This document shows, one piece after another, positions 54,007-63,211 of a DNA stretch of 64,000 nucleotides. Within the stretch, counting starts at the first letter, position 1, and every line of letters begins with the position of its first letter. The stretch is from Syntrophales bacterium. GTDB lineage: Bacteria; Desulfobacterota; Syntrophia; Syntrophales; PHBD01. Position numbers and translations under genes: made by a program. Below the pieces are notes generated by a model. It saw only the letters and a list, made by a program, of their open reading frames with translations, had not been told where the DNA came from and did not search any database. The stretch covers positions 1 to 64,000 of the forward strand of contig DAOSEM010000005.1 of NCBI GenBank assembly GCA_035363115.1, written 5' to 3'.

Positions 54007-55591
54007 GTTGTCCTCCGCAGGTAACAAACTGGGCAACTTGGCTTCGAGCATTGCTGACGGGGCACTCAAGTCGAACGGACGTCTTTTCTCGACTTTCTTT
54101 CTTCTTATCTTGGCATTGAAATGGCCTTTTCTTGGCATCCAGCCGGTCTGGGACGAGGCGTTCAGCATTTTTCCCGCAGCTCAATTTCTGGTCGATAACG
54201 GCTTCGATTATGTGCATCTCATGGAGCAGCCCCGCTACCATGATGGGGGGCCGACGGCGCATGCCCTTTCTTTAATGACCCTGGTCACTGCCTTGGTTTT
54301 GAAGGTCACAGGTGGCGGCACCCCGGCCTGGGTTATCTTGAGAGTCATGCAATGGCTCATGGCTGCGTCTATCGCGGTCATGTTGACGCGGATGCTCAGC
54401 GCCCTTATTGGAAAATATTCTGCCCTGCTCCTGTCACTCGCCTGTCTTGTCTATCCCATAGTATTGGCCCAACTTGGGTTCATGTATTTGGAAGTACCGG
54501 TACTCTTTTTTACTCTTCTGGCATTTACCCTTTTTTTCAAGAGCCGAATCTTGCCTTCCACCCTGTTTCTCGTCGTGGCTTGCCTGATCAAGGGCAGCGC
54601 GTTGATCGGCGTCGGGGCGTTGGTCCTGACGGTTTTGTGTTGTCAGGAGAAAAATCTCTGCAGGCGTTTTCTGGACGCTCTTATTCTCACGGCCCCTTCT
54701 CTTGTAGCGGTCAAGGCCATTATGGTCGTTAGTGACAGCAGGCTTTCGATGACCTACCACCAGAGTCATTCAGATATTGTTTCAGGCATGATAAATAAAA
54801 GCATCTTAATCTATCAAGCGTACATATCAATAGTCCCTGATATGATTATTATTTATGGGGCAAGTATTTTCATTTCATTCATGTTGATTTTGAAACTTCT
54901 CAACAAGAACGCTCGTATAAATGGCCAACAGAAGCAGATTATCTACTTCCATTCTTTTCTCATTATTGTTTTTTTCTTTTTTTATTTCGTGCTTTACAAT
55001 CTAATACAGCAGGATGATAGCAGTTTTTTAACACGGTATTTTGCCTATGCGATACCTTCCATGTTATTCATTATATTTTATATGATTGATAGAGTCCTGC
55101 GCAACGAGGGCATTCTAATAATCATCTTGGTCCTCATAATCTCCGTGTTTCTGGTCAACAGGAGCGGTGCTCTGTATCCTTCGCTGCACTTCCCAAATAT
55201 CGCCATGGCTGAGCGGTCCGAGGAGTACATCGACGGGTACTTGGTTGCGCAGGAATATATCGATTTGCTTGAAAAGAGAGTGCCTCGTGATGTTCCGGTT
55301 TTCGTCAGCTTGCCGGATTATTTCCTGACTCAGTATCCTGTGAACCGGTACGTCACCAAACCCCTGTCTAATGTGAGATACATCGGGAATGTGCTGAGAG
55401 TAGAGAGGCTTGGTTTCGAGTACCCGGACCATTTCGTCCTTGTCTACAGTTATCCTTGGCTTGGGGGGCAGTACATCTTGAGCATGTTCCGGGATGTTAC
55501 ACAAAGGAAAGACTTGTCTGTGGAGTTTTTGGGTCAGTTTAGCAGGGGGGCCTTCCATGGGCATGTCATAGAGGTCAGAAGAAAGAGATAG
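53996..55591 (+). CDS. GT-C-type membrane glycosyltransferase, ArnT-like
   Basis: 531 residues with about ten membrane helices. The first periplasmic loop contains WDEAF (~52), the acidic signature of GT-C transferases that use polyprenyl-phosphate sugars. HDGGPTAHALSLM follows. C-terminal ~140 residues form a soluble periplasmic domain. Overlaps the aminotransferase by 11 bp with GAGGGG ahead of the ATG, so the two are coupled. Likely transfers an aminosugar (for example Fuc4N) to a lipid-linked glycan or protein. Family unproven. Confidence 0.72.
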   Translation: MDAKLSSAGNKLGNLASSIADGALKSNGRLFSTFFLLILALKWPFLGIQPVWDEAFSIFPAAQFLVDNGFDYVHLMEQPRYHDGGPTAHALSLMTLVTALVLKVTGGGTPAWVILRVMQWLMAASIAVMLTRMLSALIGKYSALLLSLACLVYPIVLAQLGFMYLEVPVLFFTLLAFTLFFKSRILPSTLFLVVACLIKGSALIGVGALVLTVLCCQEKNLCRRFLDALILTAPSLVAVKAIMVVSDSRLSMTYHQSHSDIVSGMINKSILIYQAYISIVPDMIIIYGASIFISFMLILKLLNKNARINGQQKQIIYFHSFLIIVFFFFYFVLYNLIQQDDSSFLTRYFAYAIPSMLFIIFYMIDRVLRNEGILIIILVLIISVFLVNRSGALYPSLHFPNIAMAERSEEYIDGYLVAQEYIDLLEKRVPRDVPVFVSLPDYFLTQYPVNRYVTKPLSNVRYIGNVLRVERLGFEYPDHFVLVYSYPWLGGQYILSMFRDVTQRKDLSVEFLGQFSRGAFHGHVIEVRRKR

Positions 55592-55881
55592 AGCATGCGT
55601 TAAAATGCATGACAAGCGAGAAGTGATGTTTGTTGAAAGCAAGAATCAAAATATTTCAAGGCATTCCGTTGTAGTATATGGGCTATTCAGAGGTGATTCG
55701 ATCATACTTTCAACAATCATCTCACACGCACTTTTTTAAATGAAAGTTGGGACATTAGAGAGCCGTTGAAAAAAGGCTTACGGGATAACGTTAGATGATC
55801 ATTTAAATTTATGGAGTGTGTGACTTTTTTCATTTAGTAGTTGTATATACGTTAAATAATTATTTGTGAGGTAATTCTCAA

Positions 55882-56490
55882 ATGGATAATGATAGGCTTC
55901 TTCAACTTATCCAAACAAGCAGGTCTCGCATTATTGAGGTCCAAGGAGATTTTACCAACCGGGTTATGAAGAAGGTACGTGAAGAAAGCCTCTCAATTCC
56001 AGTGCGGATTTTAAGGCATCTCTTGTGGAATCAGGGAGGAATAGGGCAGCTTGCGGGGATAACGTCCAAACCGAAAACGAATGAGGATTGCGCTGCATGC
56101 TATGGGCTGACGGGTGCTTTCTACTGGATCTTGGGTCTCGTCCTGCTGGCAGGCCTGAGACTTCTTGGTGCCGACGCACTGATCAATCATGGGATTAAGA
56201 TGCTTCCATGGATGAGCATTCTTGCCGGTACCTGGCTTCTGGGGCTTGCTGTCATCATGATGATCGGAGGACAAAGGGCAGTGATATGTGCCAAAGCTGG
56301 AACGGCACTCTTCATTATAGCAGTTCTGACCGCTATCCTGCCTTTCATGAAATCTGCATGGTCTCCCTTCGCATATTTATCAGTCATGCTGTCGCTTACG
56401 GCGGTATTCATGGGGGGGCTGCTATATTTTCAAGTGAAGGATTTTTCGAAGGAAAATGGCGGGAAGAATAATCATGGAGTTACCGCTTGA
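55882..56490 (+). CDS. Hypothetical membrane protein of the pilus locus
   Basis: 202 residues. A cytoplasmic N-terminus of ~70 residues with a motif seen in anti-sigma-like membrane proteins (QGDFTNRVMKKVREE), then a CAACYG pair and four hydrophobic helices (~75-185), and a basic tail. I do not recognise the family. It is directly upstream of the minor-pilin genes (20 bp to the next), so it probably shares their transcript. The 290-bp region ahead of it is AT-rich and may hold the promoter. Confidence 0.65.
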   Translation: MDNDRLLQLIQTSRSRIIEVQGDFTNRVMKKVREESLSIPVRILRHLLWNQGGIGQLAGITSKPKTNEDCAACYGLTGAFYWILGLVLLAGLRLLGADALINHGIKMLPWMSILAGTWLLGLAVIMMIGGQRAVICAKAGTALFIIAVLTAILPFMKSAWSPFAYLSVMLSLTAVFMGGLLYFQVKDFSKENGGKNNHGVTA

Positions 56491-56510
56491 ATGCTGAATG
56501 GAGGGTTTGG

Positions 56511-56993
56511 ATGGGTGCTATGAAAAGAGGAAACAAAGCGTCAGATAAGGGATTCACGTTGATTGAAATTATCGCGGTTCTCATTATTCTTGGCATTCTC
56601 CTTGCTTTCGTCATTGTCAGGATGAACACAACGAGCGATGCGGACCTTACTTCCCAAATTCAAGTGATCAAGAACCATCTCCGGTATGCCCAATCAAGGG
56701 CGATGAGCACCGGTACGATATGGGGGGTGAATTTCTCTACAACGACGACATATTATTTATACGATGGGGCATCTCCTTCAACACCGGTATTGTTTCTCGG
56801 TGAGAAGGATCCGACGGTGAACCTGGATGACAAGAAATCAAAGCTAACGATCACATCGGCGCCTCAGAACATCAGGTTCAATGCTTATGGAAGTCCCGTT
56901 GATACATCAGGAAATTTGATTGCATCAACGATCACGTTAACGACCAACGGCGGAAATTTCCAAATTACGAAAAATACGGGATTTATTCCTTGA
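56511..56993 (+). CDS. Type IV minor pilin, GspH/FimT-like (MshC-like)
   Basis: 160 residues. Prepilin leader KASDKG|FTLIEIIAV with Glu +5, then a hydrophobic helix (IIAVLIILGILLAFVIV). The globular part is beta-rich with no Cys. GGAGGG lies 5 nt ahead of the ATG at 56511. It is expected at the pilus tip as initiator or minor subunit. First of three minor pilins in a row. Confidence 0.85.
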   Translation: MGAMKRGNKASDKGFTLIEIIAVLIILGILLAFVIVRMNTTSDADLTSQIQVIKNHLRYAQSRAMSTGTIWGVNFSTTTTYYLYDGASPSTPVLFLGEKDPTVNLDDKKSKLTITSAPQNIRFNAYGSPVDTSGNLIASTITLTTNGGNFQITKNTGFIP

Positions 56994-57039
56994 TTACTCA
57001 TGATGAATTTAATGGGCGCCATGCGAGGGAGAGACAAAT

Positions 57040-57480
57040 ATGAAGGAGCGAAGGAAGAAAAGTAAAGGATTTACACTGCTTGAAGTGATTATTGGGCTCG
57101 TCGTACTTTCGATCATGGCGGCGTTGCTGGTATCCTTTATGGGAACGGGGGTGGTGCAGAGCGCCAACCCGGTTCTCTTGGCTCAGAACGGTGCCTATAT
57201 CAATCAGATCATGGAGAACATGACGGCCGACTACAAGAAAACATTGTCAGAGGCACAGAGCGGTTCTCCTCTGAACACATTCAAAGAGCGCATCGGGGCT
57301 AAAAATTCGCAGCAAACACTGTATTCCGCTTCAGGCCACGCATATACAATTGTAGAGAATGACTGGATTTCATTACCGCAGGCAGGTGGTCAGGAAACGA
57401 CTGGTGCTGCCAGCGATAAATTATTGAAGGTAACCATTGACTATAGGGGCCTTACTTTAACGGCTCTATTTACGGAGTGA
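57040..57480 (+). CDS. Type IV minor pilin (MshD-like)
   Basis: 146 residues. Prepilin site SKG|FTLLEVIIG (Glu +5), hydrophobic helix, then a globular part (QMENMTADYKKTLS region) ending TLTALFTE. Resembles type II pseudopilin I and MshD-type minor pilins. It follows the GspH-like gene by 46 bp and the giant fusion gene starts 6 bp later. Confidence 0.83.
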   Translation: MKERRKKSKGFTLLEVIIGLVVLSIMAALLVSFMGTGVVQSANPVLLAQNGAYINQIMENMTADYKKTLSEAQSGSPLNTFKERIGAKNSQQTLYSASGHAYTIVENDWISLPQAGGQETTGAASDKLLKVTIDYRGLTLTALFTE

Positions 57481-57486
57481 TGAATC

Positions 57487-60400
57487 ATGGCGACGACAAG
57501 AAAAGAAAATCCTGTGAGCGGCATGCTTCATGGTGCAATAGATTCGTTGAAGCAGGCACGATGGTGCGGAGGGAGAAGAGGGATGCGCGGATTCACCCTG
57601 ATCGAGGTCATCGTGTCCCTGATTCTGGTGGGAATTCTCGCTGCCGTCGGCGGGCTGGGAATGGTTCAGGCCGTTCAGGGATACATGATCGTGAAGGACA
57701 ACGCGGAAATGACACAAAAGGCTCAGTTGGCCATGGCCAGAGTAACACGGGAAATCGTCGAAATGACGGGACTGACTGCGGCTGCGAGCTCGATATTGCT
57801 GCCCGTGAAAAATGTGGATAGAAACGTTACGATCGGCTTGGATGCATCAGCCAAGGCGATAAAAATATCAGCCACCGGCGGAACCGACGTGACAGGCGGC
57901 GATATCCTTGTTGATAACGTCAACAGCTTGACTCTCACCTATTACACCGGTGCCACTCCGGCAAGCAGTTGGCCGCTTCCGGTACCGGGAACCTCCAGCG
58001 ACATCCGCAATCTATCGGCCATCGACATCAATGTTCAGATTGCGCGGCCGGATGGCACTGTCCTTAGTTTCATGAATCGCGTGAGTCCAAGAAACAACAA
58101 GAATCAGGGTGGGGCGGCGCCGGGTGTCGAACCCCTCGCACTGAAAACAAATTACGGGTGCTTTGTCGCCACGGCGGCATTCGGGAATGCGGCACATCCC
58201 ATGGTCATGCTGCTCAGGGATTTCCGGGACCGCTTCCTGCTGACCTGGAGCGGGGGAAAATGGCTGGCGGATCAGTATTATATCCACGGCCCGGCGGCGG
58301 CCGGTATGATCAAGGATCGCCCCTTTGCAATGTGGGCAGTGAGGATGATCCTGCTTCCTGTTGCGGCCCTGACATTCCTGATTGTCTATGCTCCCTGGGC
58401 CATTCCGTTTCTTCTCTTGAGTTCGCTGGTAGTAGTTGCTGCCGTACGCAGGGCAGGGTGGACGGAGGGGGCATCCACGCGTTTGCTGCGAGCTCACCAG
58501 AAGGGCAGCGTGTTGATCGGCCTGATTACCGCGATGGTGGTCATGGCCACGCTGGGGGCCGCCATGGTTCCCATGTTTTCCGCTTCCTATATGAATCAGG
58601 CAGGCTCGGATCATGGGCGGAAGGCATACTTTCTCGCAGAATCGGGATTCCGTTATGCCGCGGGACAGTATCTCGCTGCCGACAATACAGCGGCGGGAGA
58701 AACCGTCTTATCCAACATAAACAACAAGACTTACACACTCCTGAACAATCGCGGTTCGTTCACAACGGTTGTCTCCCCCTTTTGGACGGTTGCCCAATCC
58801 GTGTCTGGCAGCACCCTGACAACCCAAATCAGCGGGACGGCACCAGACCAACTGAAGACAGGCGCCGGTGGCGGTTATTTGCTGTTAGGAACCAACACCT
58901 TCCATTCCTATGGATCCCGGGCCAGCTCGGGGACAACGGTAACGTTTAGCACCCTCTCGGGTACGCCTGCCATGAGCGGGAATAATGAAGTTCTGCCGGT
59001 GGCCCTGCCTTCCAGCACTTCATTCGCCAGTGGTGGCAATTTGGTTCTGCAGTCGAAGGGAGCCGACGTTTTTCCTTTGTTGAACGGCAATTTCACGACT
59101 TCGGCAACCGGTTCAGTGGTTTTCAACTATGAAAAACGGGTAGGCAATACGCTGTACACAATCACCTTGGCAGACCCGTCCAAAGAATGGCCGACCTTTT
59201 CATTGAATAATGCTACTAATGACATAACTGCCGCGTCGAAGATTATCCTCGCAAAATACCTGCTTCTCACCTCTACGGGCAATTACAGCGGGAGTACGAG
59301 GCAGATCACATACAGCGTTCCCATTGGCTGGTTGGATGGGGGCGGGAAATTTGTTAAAAAACAAGAGATTAATACCTTTAACAGCGCTAGCGACGTAACC
59401 CGTTTCTCCTTCACGAACGGGCAGATGGGCACGCATGTCTATGAAGACGGGGCGATGAGGGTCAGTTCCGTGATTGATCCGACCACGACAGGTAGCGGCA
59501 TCCTGGATTGGTTGATGGGGCTCATCGGTTGGGGCAACGATGGCCTCTGGGCCGTTAACGCCTGGGACTGGACGACGACCGATGTAAACCTCGCGCAGGC
59601 ATGGCACGATGCCGGCGGTTGTCTCAGTTACGACCTCCAGGTGAAAGTGAACAATCAGCAGCCGTATTTCATGGCCGGCCTCGGATTCCGAGTGAGGAAC
59701 AATCAGGGAACACAAGAAGCTGACAGAGATGTGCATACATATGGTGCTTCATTCCTCAGGCAAAGGCAAACAAGATCATGTGTGTGGTTTTTCGGGTGGA
59801 ATTGTGGTGGTTGGGGACAGAATGATGGAATCAATCCTGACTTGCGGCCACTCACTACCTATCCGACTTCTGAGACGATAGAATCTGGGCTTTTATGGAG
59901 GACTGAAGCTCGTTATTCTGATCCGGCTATTGTCCTTTGGCAGCGTAACGGCCATCCAACGCAAATCGGTAGTTTTAAAGTGATAGCTTATCGAACAATA
60001 ACGAGTGCAGATGGCATTACGACCGGTTCTGGAACGTCTTTGCGTTTAAAACCATGGACCACCCTCATGGTTCGCCTGATCGAGGGTTATGAGGTTAGGT
60101 TTCTAAATGGAAGGGTGAATGCAGATGGCAGTCACCTCAAGTATGGTGATGAAATCAAGGACATTACCGGTCTAAAGACAGCCCGTGTCATCGGGACGCC
60201 CGTGATCACGACAAACTGGGGTGCCGCAGGAACGACCACCACGCAGGGATACTTGATCTTGACCAATGTGGTCGGACAATTTAATAACGATGATCTGTAC
60301 TTGGTTGGGGGGGGCAGTGACGCCGTTGCGAGGGCAAACGGGAGTACGAGCCTGCAGAAAAGCAACTATATCATGATCTATTACAGTGACAGCAAAGACC

Positions 60401-60864
60401 CGGTCGCAGGGAATACAATACAAGCTGACGGCTCGCCAAATCGCATCGGCAACAAGAGGAACAGCGTAAGCTGGCCGCCGGATGACTGGTCCACCAGAAA
60501 AGCAGGTCTTCCCGCGGCAGGAGGCAATGACTACTTTGCATTGATTGGGAATAACAGCAGCGCCTCGGTCACTGTACCCTGGACTGCCCTGGATACCAAT
60601 TCTGCAAACTACTATGGCGGCCTCGGCCCCAGTTTCTTCGATGGAGTGGCCGGTTCAGATCTCTACCACTCCATCATCAAGACATGGGCTCTGATTTCAC
60701 CGAACTGGACCAGTTCGAGTACGGCGGCCGATTTCGCTAACCCCGGCGATCATATAACCCTGATCACTTCCAGCAGCGCCGGTACCTCGACTTATTACGA
60801 CGACTTTGCGGTTCAGATAGACATGAAGTCCGGGACAGGCTTCCTGCCGCCGATCCAGCAGTAG
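57487..60864 (+). CDS. Fusion minor pilin: MshO-like + CFI-box + MshP-like + beta-rich tail
   Basis: 1125 residues in one frame. Residues ~35-210: prepilin site MRG|FTLIEVIVSL and a PilW/MshO-like domain. ~225-325: a CFI-box domain (CFVATAAFGNAAHPMVMLLR) with a hydrophobic hairpin (~283-320). ~337-400: a second prepilin-like start, HQKG|SVLIGLITAMVVM, with the AYFLAESGFRYAAG seen in PilX/MshP (no Glu +5). ~400-1125: Gly/Ser/Thr-rich beta domains, the part ~640-880 resembling lectin-like sandwiches, perhaps a MshQ equivalent. The upstream ATG gives a 35-residue leader; the ATG at 57583 after GGAGGGAG gives only MRG and is a real alternative. Most MSHA loci encode these as separate genes. Confidence 0.8.
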   Translation: MATTRKENPVSGMLHGAIDSLKQARWCGGRRGMRGFTLIEVIVSLILVGILAAVGGLGMVQAVQGYMIVKDNAEMTQKAQLAMARVTREIVEMTGLTAAASSILLPVKNVDRNVTIGLDASAKAIKISATGGTDVTGGDILVDNVNSLTLTYYTGATPASSWPLPVPGTSSDIRNLSAIDINVQIARPDGTVLSFMNRVSPRNNKNQGGAAPGVEPLALKTNYGCFVATAAFGNAAHPMVMLLRDFRDRFLLTWSGGKWLADQYYIHGPAAAGMIKDRPFAMWAVRMILLPVAALTFLIVYAPWAIPFLLLSSLVVVAAVRRAGWTEGASTRLLRAHQKGSVLIGLITAMVVMATLGAAMVPMFSASYMNQAGSDHGRKAYFLAESGFRYAAGQYLAADNTAAGETVLSNINNKTYTLLNNRGSFTTVVSPFWTVAQSVSGSTLTTQISGTAPDQLKTGAGGGYLLLGTNTFHSYGSRASSGTTVTFSTLSGTPAMSGNNEVLPVALPSSTSFASGGNLVLQSKGADVFPLLNGNFTTSATGSVVFNYEKRVGNTLYTITLADPSKEWPTFSLNNATNDITAASKIILAKYLLLTSTGNYSGSTRQITYSVPIGWLDGGGKFVKKQEINTFNSASDVTRFSFTNGQMGTHVYEDGAMRVSSVIDPTTTGSGILDWLMGLIGWGNDGLWAVNAWDWTTTDVNLAQAWHDAGGCLSYDLQVKVNNQQPYFMAGLGFRVRNNQGTQEADRDVHTYGASFLRQRQTRSCVWFFGWNCGGWGQNDGINPDLRPLTTYPTSETIESGLLWRTEARYSDPAIVLWQRNGHPTQIGSFKVIAYRTITSADGITTGSGTSLRLKPWTTLMVRLIEGYEVRFLNGRVNADGSHLKYGDEIKDITGLKTARVIGTPVITTNWGAAGTTTTQGYLILTNVVGQFNNDDLYLVGGGSDAVARANGSTSLQKSNYIMIYYSDSKDPVAGNTIQADGSPNRIGNKRNSVSWPPDDWSTRKAGLPAAGGNDYFALIGNNSSASVTVPWTALDTNSANYYGGLGPSFFDGVAGSDLYHSIIKTWALISPNWTSSSTAADFANPGDHITLITSSSAGTSTYYDDFAVQIDMKSGTGFLPPIQQ

Positions 60865-60919
60865 CATTAAAGACTGAGGCAGGTTGGAAAACAGGCCCCT
60901 GTAATCGGAACATAGAGAG

Positions 60920-60957
60920 AAGGGGGATGGAATTCAATTCCATCCCCCTTTCTTCGT
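60920..60957. terminator. Bidirectional terminator after the minor pilins
   Basis: GGGGGATGGAA pairs with TTCCATCCCCC around a 5-nt loop and is followed by T-rich sequence on the plus strand and, for the opposing UbiA gene, an interrupted T run on the minus strand. Confidence 0.78.
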
Positions 60958-60965
60958 TTTTTCAA

Positions 60966-61820
60966 CTATTTGAAGAGGAAAGGCGTAACCCAGAGGACAA
61001 CCGATGCGGCGACGGCCAGAAACATGGCCAGGAAGGAATACCTGGCGAGCTTCTCCGACGGGAACACCGTCACGAAGACGGAGATGGCCGAACAGGCGAT
61101 GAAAAAGCCTTTGACGTAGGGAACACTGACCATGAACAGGCTGCAAAGAAAGATCACGGCCGGGAACAGGGCGGCAGTCCGCTTCCCGTAGGCGACGGCA
61201 AAGGTCCTGTCGCCGATGCCCTTGTCCACGCTGTAGTCCATGATCGTGCTGAAGGCGTGAAAACCCATGACGCAGAAGGTGAAGTAGTATGCCTGGAGTG
61301 GAAGGGCCAGGGCGTTGTCCACGAAGCTGAATCCAAGGGCGAAGGGGGCCATGAAGCCGATGATACCGGCGGAGATCACATCCAGAGGCGGTCGAACCTT
61401 CAGGCGCCAGGGGGGCGTTGAATAGGTGTAGGCCAGGACGAGGAACGCCATGGTGAAGAAGATGTTCGCGGGATTTGCCGTGGCGGCGGAAGCGAGCAGG
61501 ATGGCAAGGCCCGCCGTGATGGCGGTGCGGACGACCAGCCTGTGGTGGCGCGGATCTGCCAGGGCTCCCTCGACTCCACCCTTTCGTGGATTTCCAAGAT
61601 CGGAGGCGTAATCGTGGACATCGTTCAGCCCGAAGGTGAACAAGCAGGCGGGAAACGAAAGCAGAATCATCTGGAGGATCGTCAGGGCTGTGCACCGGAA
61701 GGCGGGATCGGATGCCGGCCCGTGCTTTCCGTACACGAGGCCCATGCAGAAGACCAGGGGCAGTGCGATCCACAAGGGGGGACGGCTGATCTTCAGCAGG
61801 AGGATGATTTTCGGCCACAT
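60966..61820 (-). CDS. UbiA-family prenyltransferase
   Basis: Integral membrane enzyme of 284 residues with eight to nine helices. Both acidic motifs are present: NDVHDYASDLGNPRKG (~88) and DYSVDKGIGDRT (~202), which bind the polyprenyl diphosphate through Mg. It joins a prenyl chain to an acceptor, possibly aromatic or a sugar phosphate. Start at 61820 with GAGG ahead; a longer frame adds 25 residues with no homology. The GT2 gene is upstream by 71 bp on the same strand, so a shared role in lipid-linked product formation is possible. Confidence 0.85.
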   Translation of the reverse strand: MWPKIILLLKISRPPLWIALPLVFCMGLVYGKHGPASDPAFRCTALTILQMILLSFPACLFTFGLNDVHDYASDLGNPRKGGVEGALADPRHHRLVVRTAITAGLAILLASAATANPANIFFTMAFLVLAYTYSTPPWRLKVRPPLDVISAGIIGFMAPFALGFSFVDNALALPLQAYYFTFCVMGFHAFSTIMDYSVDKGIGDRTFAVAYGKRTAALFPAVIFLCSLFMVSVPYVKGFFIACSAISVFVTVFPSEKLARYSFLAMFLAVAASVVLWVTPFLFK

Positions 61821-61891
61821 GGCTGCCTCTTCGAGGGAAGCATGAAAAGGAAGGGCGAGCAGGCTTCTGCCCTGATCTTCTCTTGCCGTTA

Positions 61892-62575
61892 TCAACGCAG
61901 ATTGTACTTTACAATGCAGTAAAGCGCCCGCAAGCCGTCCTTCCAGTTGATCTTTTTCCCTTCCTTGTACGTCCTCCCGTAATAGGAAATGCCGACTTCA
62001 TAGATGCGGCAGTCGAGTCTGGCAATCTTGGCGGTGATTTCCGGTTCGAACCCGAAGCGATTCTCCTCGATGGCGATCGACTGGATGATCTCGCGGCGGA
62101 AGGCCTTGTAGCAGGTCTCCATGTCCGTCAGGTTCAGGTCAGTCAGCATGTTGGAGAGCAGGGTGAGGAAGCCGTTGCCCATCCGGTGCCAGAAATAGAG
62201 GACCCGGTGTGCCTCGCCGCCGAGGAAGCGGGAGCCGTAGACGACATCGGCTTTACCATCCAGGATCGGTTTCAGGAGTTTCGGGTATTCCTGGGGGTCG
62301 TATTCCAGGTCGGCATCTTGGATGAGGACGATATCCCCCGTCGCGGTCTTGATTCCCTCCCGGATGGCGGCGCCTTTCCCGCGGTTGGCCGGCTGGAGGA
62401 TGATCCGGTCGATGCGATCCTCGATCTGTTTCAGCTTCTCCCTGGTTCCATCGGTCGAGCAGTCGTCCACGACGATGATCTCTTTATCCGGATGCGGTGA
62501 ACTCCATATGGCATCAATTATGCTTTCTATTGTATGGGTCTCATTGAAGCAGGGGACAATGACGGACAGTTTCAT
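61892..62575 (-). CDS. Glycosyltransferase family 2 (DPM1-like)
   Basis: 227 residues. KLSVIVPCFNETHTIESII, VVDDCSTDGTRE, acidic motif QDADLEYDPQEYPKLL (~91), and the signature GSRFLGGEAHRV of polyprenyl-phosphate mannose synthase-like enzymes. No membrane helices, so it probably works at the membrane surface with a lipid carrier. I chose ATG 62575 because AGGAGAAT lies ahead; a longer frame adds 21 residues. UbiA gene follows. Confidence 0.87.
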   Translation of the reverse strand: MKLSVIVPCFNETHTIESIIDAIWSSPHPDKEIIVVDDCSTDGTREKLKQIEDRIDRIILQPANRGKGAAIREGIKTATGDIVLIQDADLEYDPQEYPKLLKPILDGKADVVYGSRFLGGEAHRVLYFWHRMGNGFLTLLSNMLTDLNLTDMETCYKAFRREIIQSIAIEENRFGFEPEITAKIARLDCRIYEVGISYYGRTYKEGKKINWKDGLRALYCIVKYNLR

Positions 62576-62770
62576 GGATTCTCCTGATGTAGGGTTTTGT
62601 GTTGTAACATGAGAAAAATGGGAGGATTTGTAATCCAATCTTGATTCTTGCTGAATCGATGCCCGGTTGCTGTGAAAAACACCTACAGGGTGCTTTTGTT
62701 CTTGTCAATCGCCGTATTGATGTTGATATCTCCAATTCTTGCAGAAAACCATACAAAAGAGGGAGCGCCA

Positions 62771-63154
62771 ATGAGAGGTTTGTCGGACGGCATCCGGAGA
62801 ATTTTCAAGAGGCGCTTGCAAAGCCGGTTCTCCGTGACGGGCAGGGCGATGGTCCTTATTGCTCCGGGGGAGGACAGTGAACGGAAGGTGCAGGTCCTGG
62901 ACATCAGCCGGGGCGGGTTGGCCTTTGTTTACGACGGGCCGAAGGAAGACCTGGAGGATTCGGGGATTCTTCAACTCCTGGCTCACAATGTCGTTTTTCT
63001 GGAGAAGGTCCATTTCGAGACGGCATCTGACGTTGCACTGCAGGAGAGCGAGGAGCGATATCGCCGCCGGGGGGTGAGATTCAAGTGGATGGGAGTCTTG
63101 GACCACGGGAAGCTGGACGATTTCATCCGTGAAGTCGGAACGTTCAAACTCTAA
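62771..63154 (+). CDS. PilZ-domain protein
   Basis: 127 residues. PilZ fold with the RxxxR part (KRRLQSRFSVTGRA, ~14-27) and DISRGGLAF (~48) that together bind c-di-GMP. GAGGGAG precedes the ATG. An open frame reaches back to 62648 and would add a hydrophobic stretch, but that start is a TTG and an N-terminal helix is not expected. It lies 57 bp before the second pilin gene and could adjust pilus or glycan output to c-di-GMP (inference). Confidence 0.83.
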   Translation: MRGLSDGIRRIFKRRLQSRFSVTGRAMVLIAPGEDSERKVQVLDISRGGLAFVYDGPKEDLEDSGILQLLAHNVVFLEKVHFETASDVALQESEERYRRRGVRFKWMGVLDHGKLDDFIREVGTFKL

Positions 63155-63211
63155 CAGGGGGAAGAGAGTTCATTTCAAGTTGTTCCCTTGTCCTGAATCA
63201 GGAGCGAAAAG

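Noticed and set aside
62648..62770. N-terminal extension of the PilZ protein that looks like a signal peptide
   Set aside because: Needs a TTG start; PilZ proteins bind cytoplasmic c-di-GMP, and a better ATG with ribosome site is at 62771.
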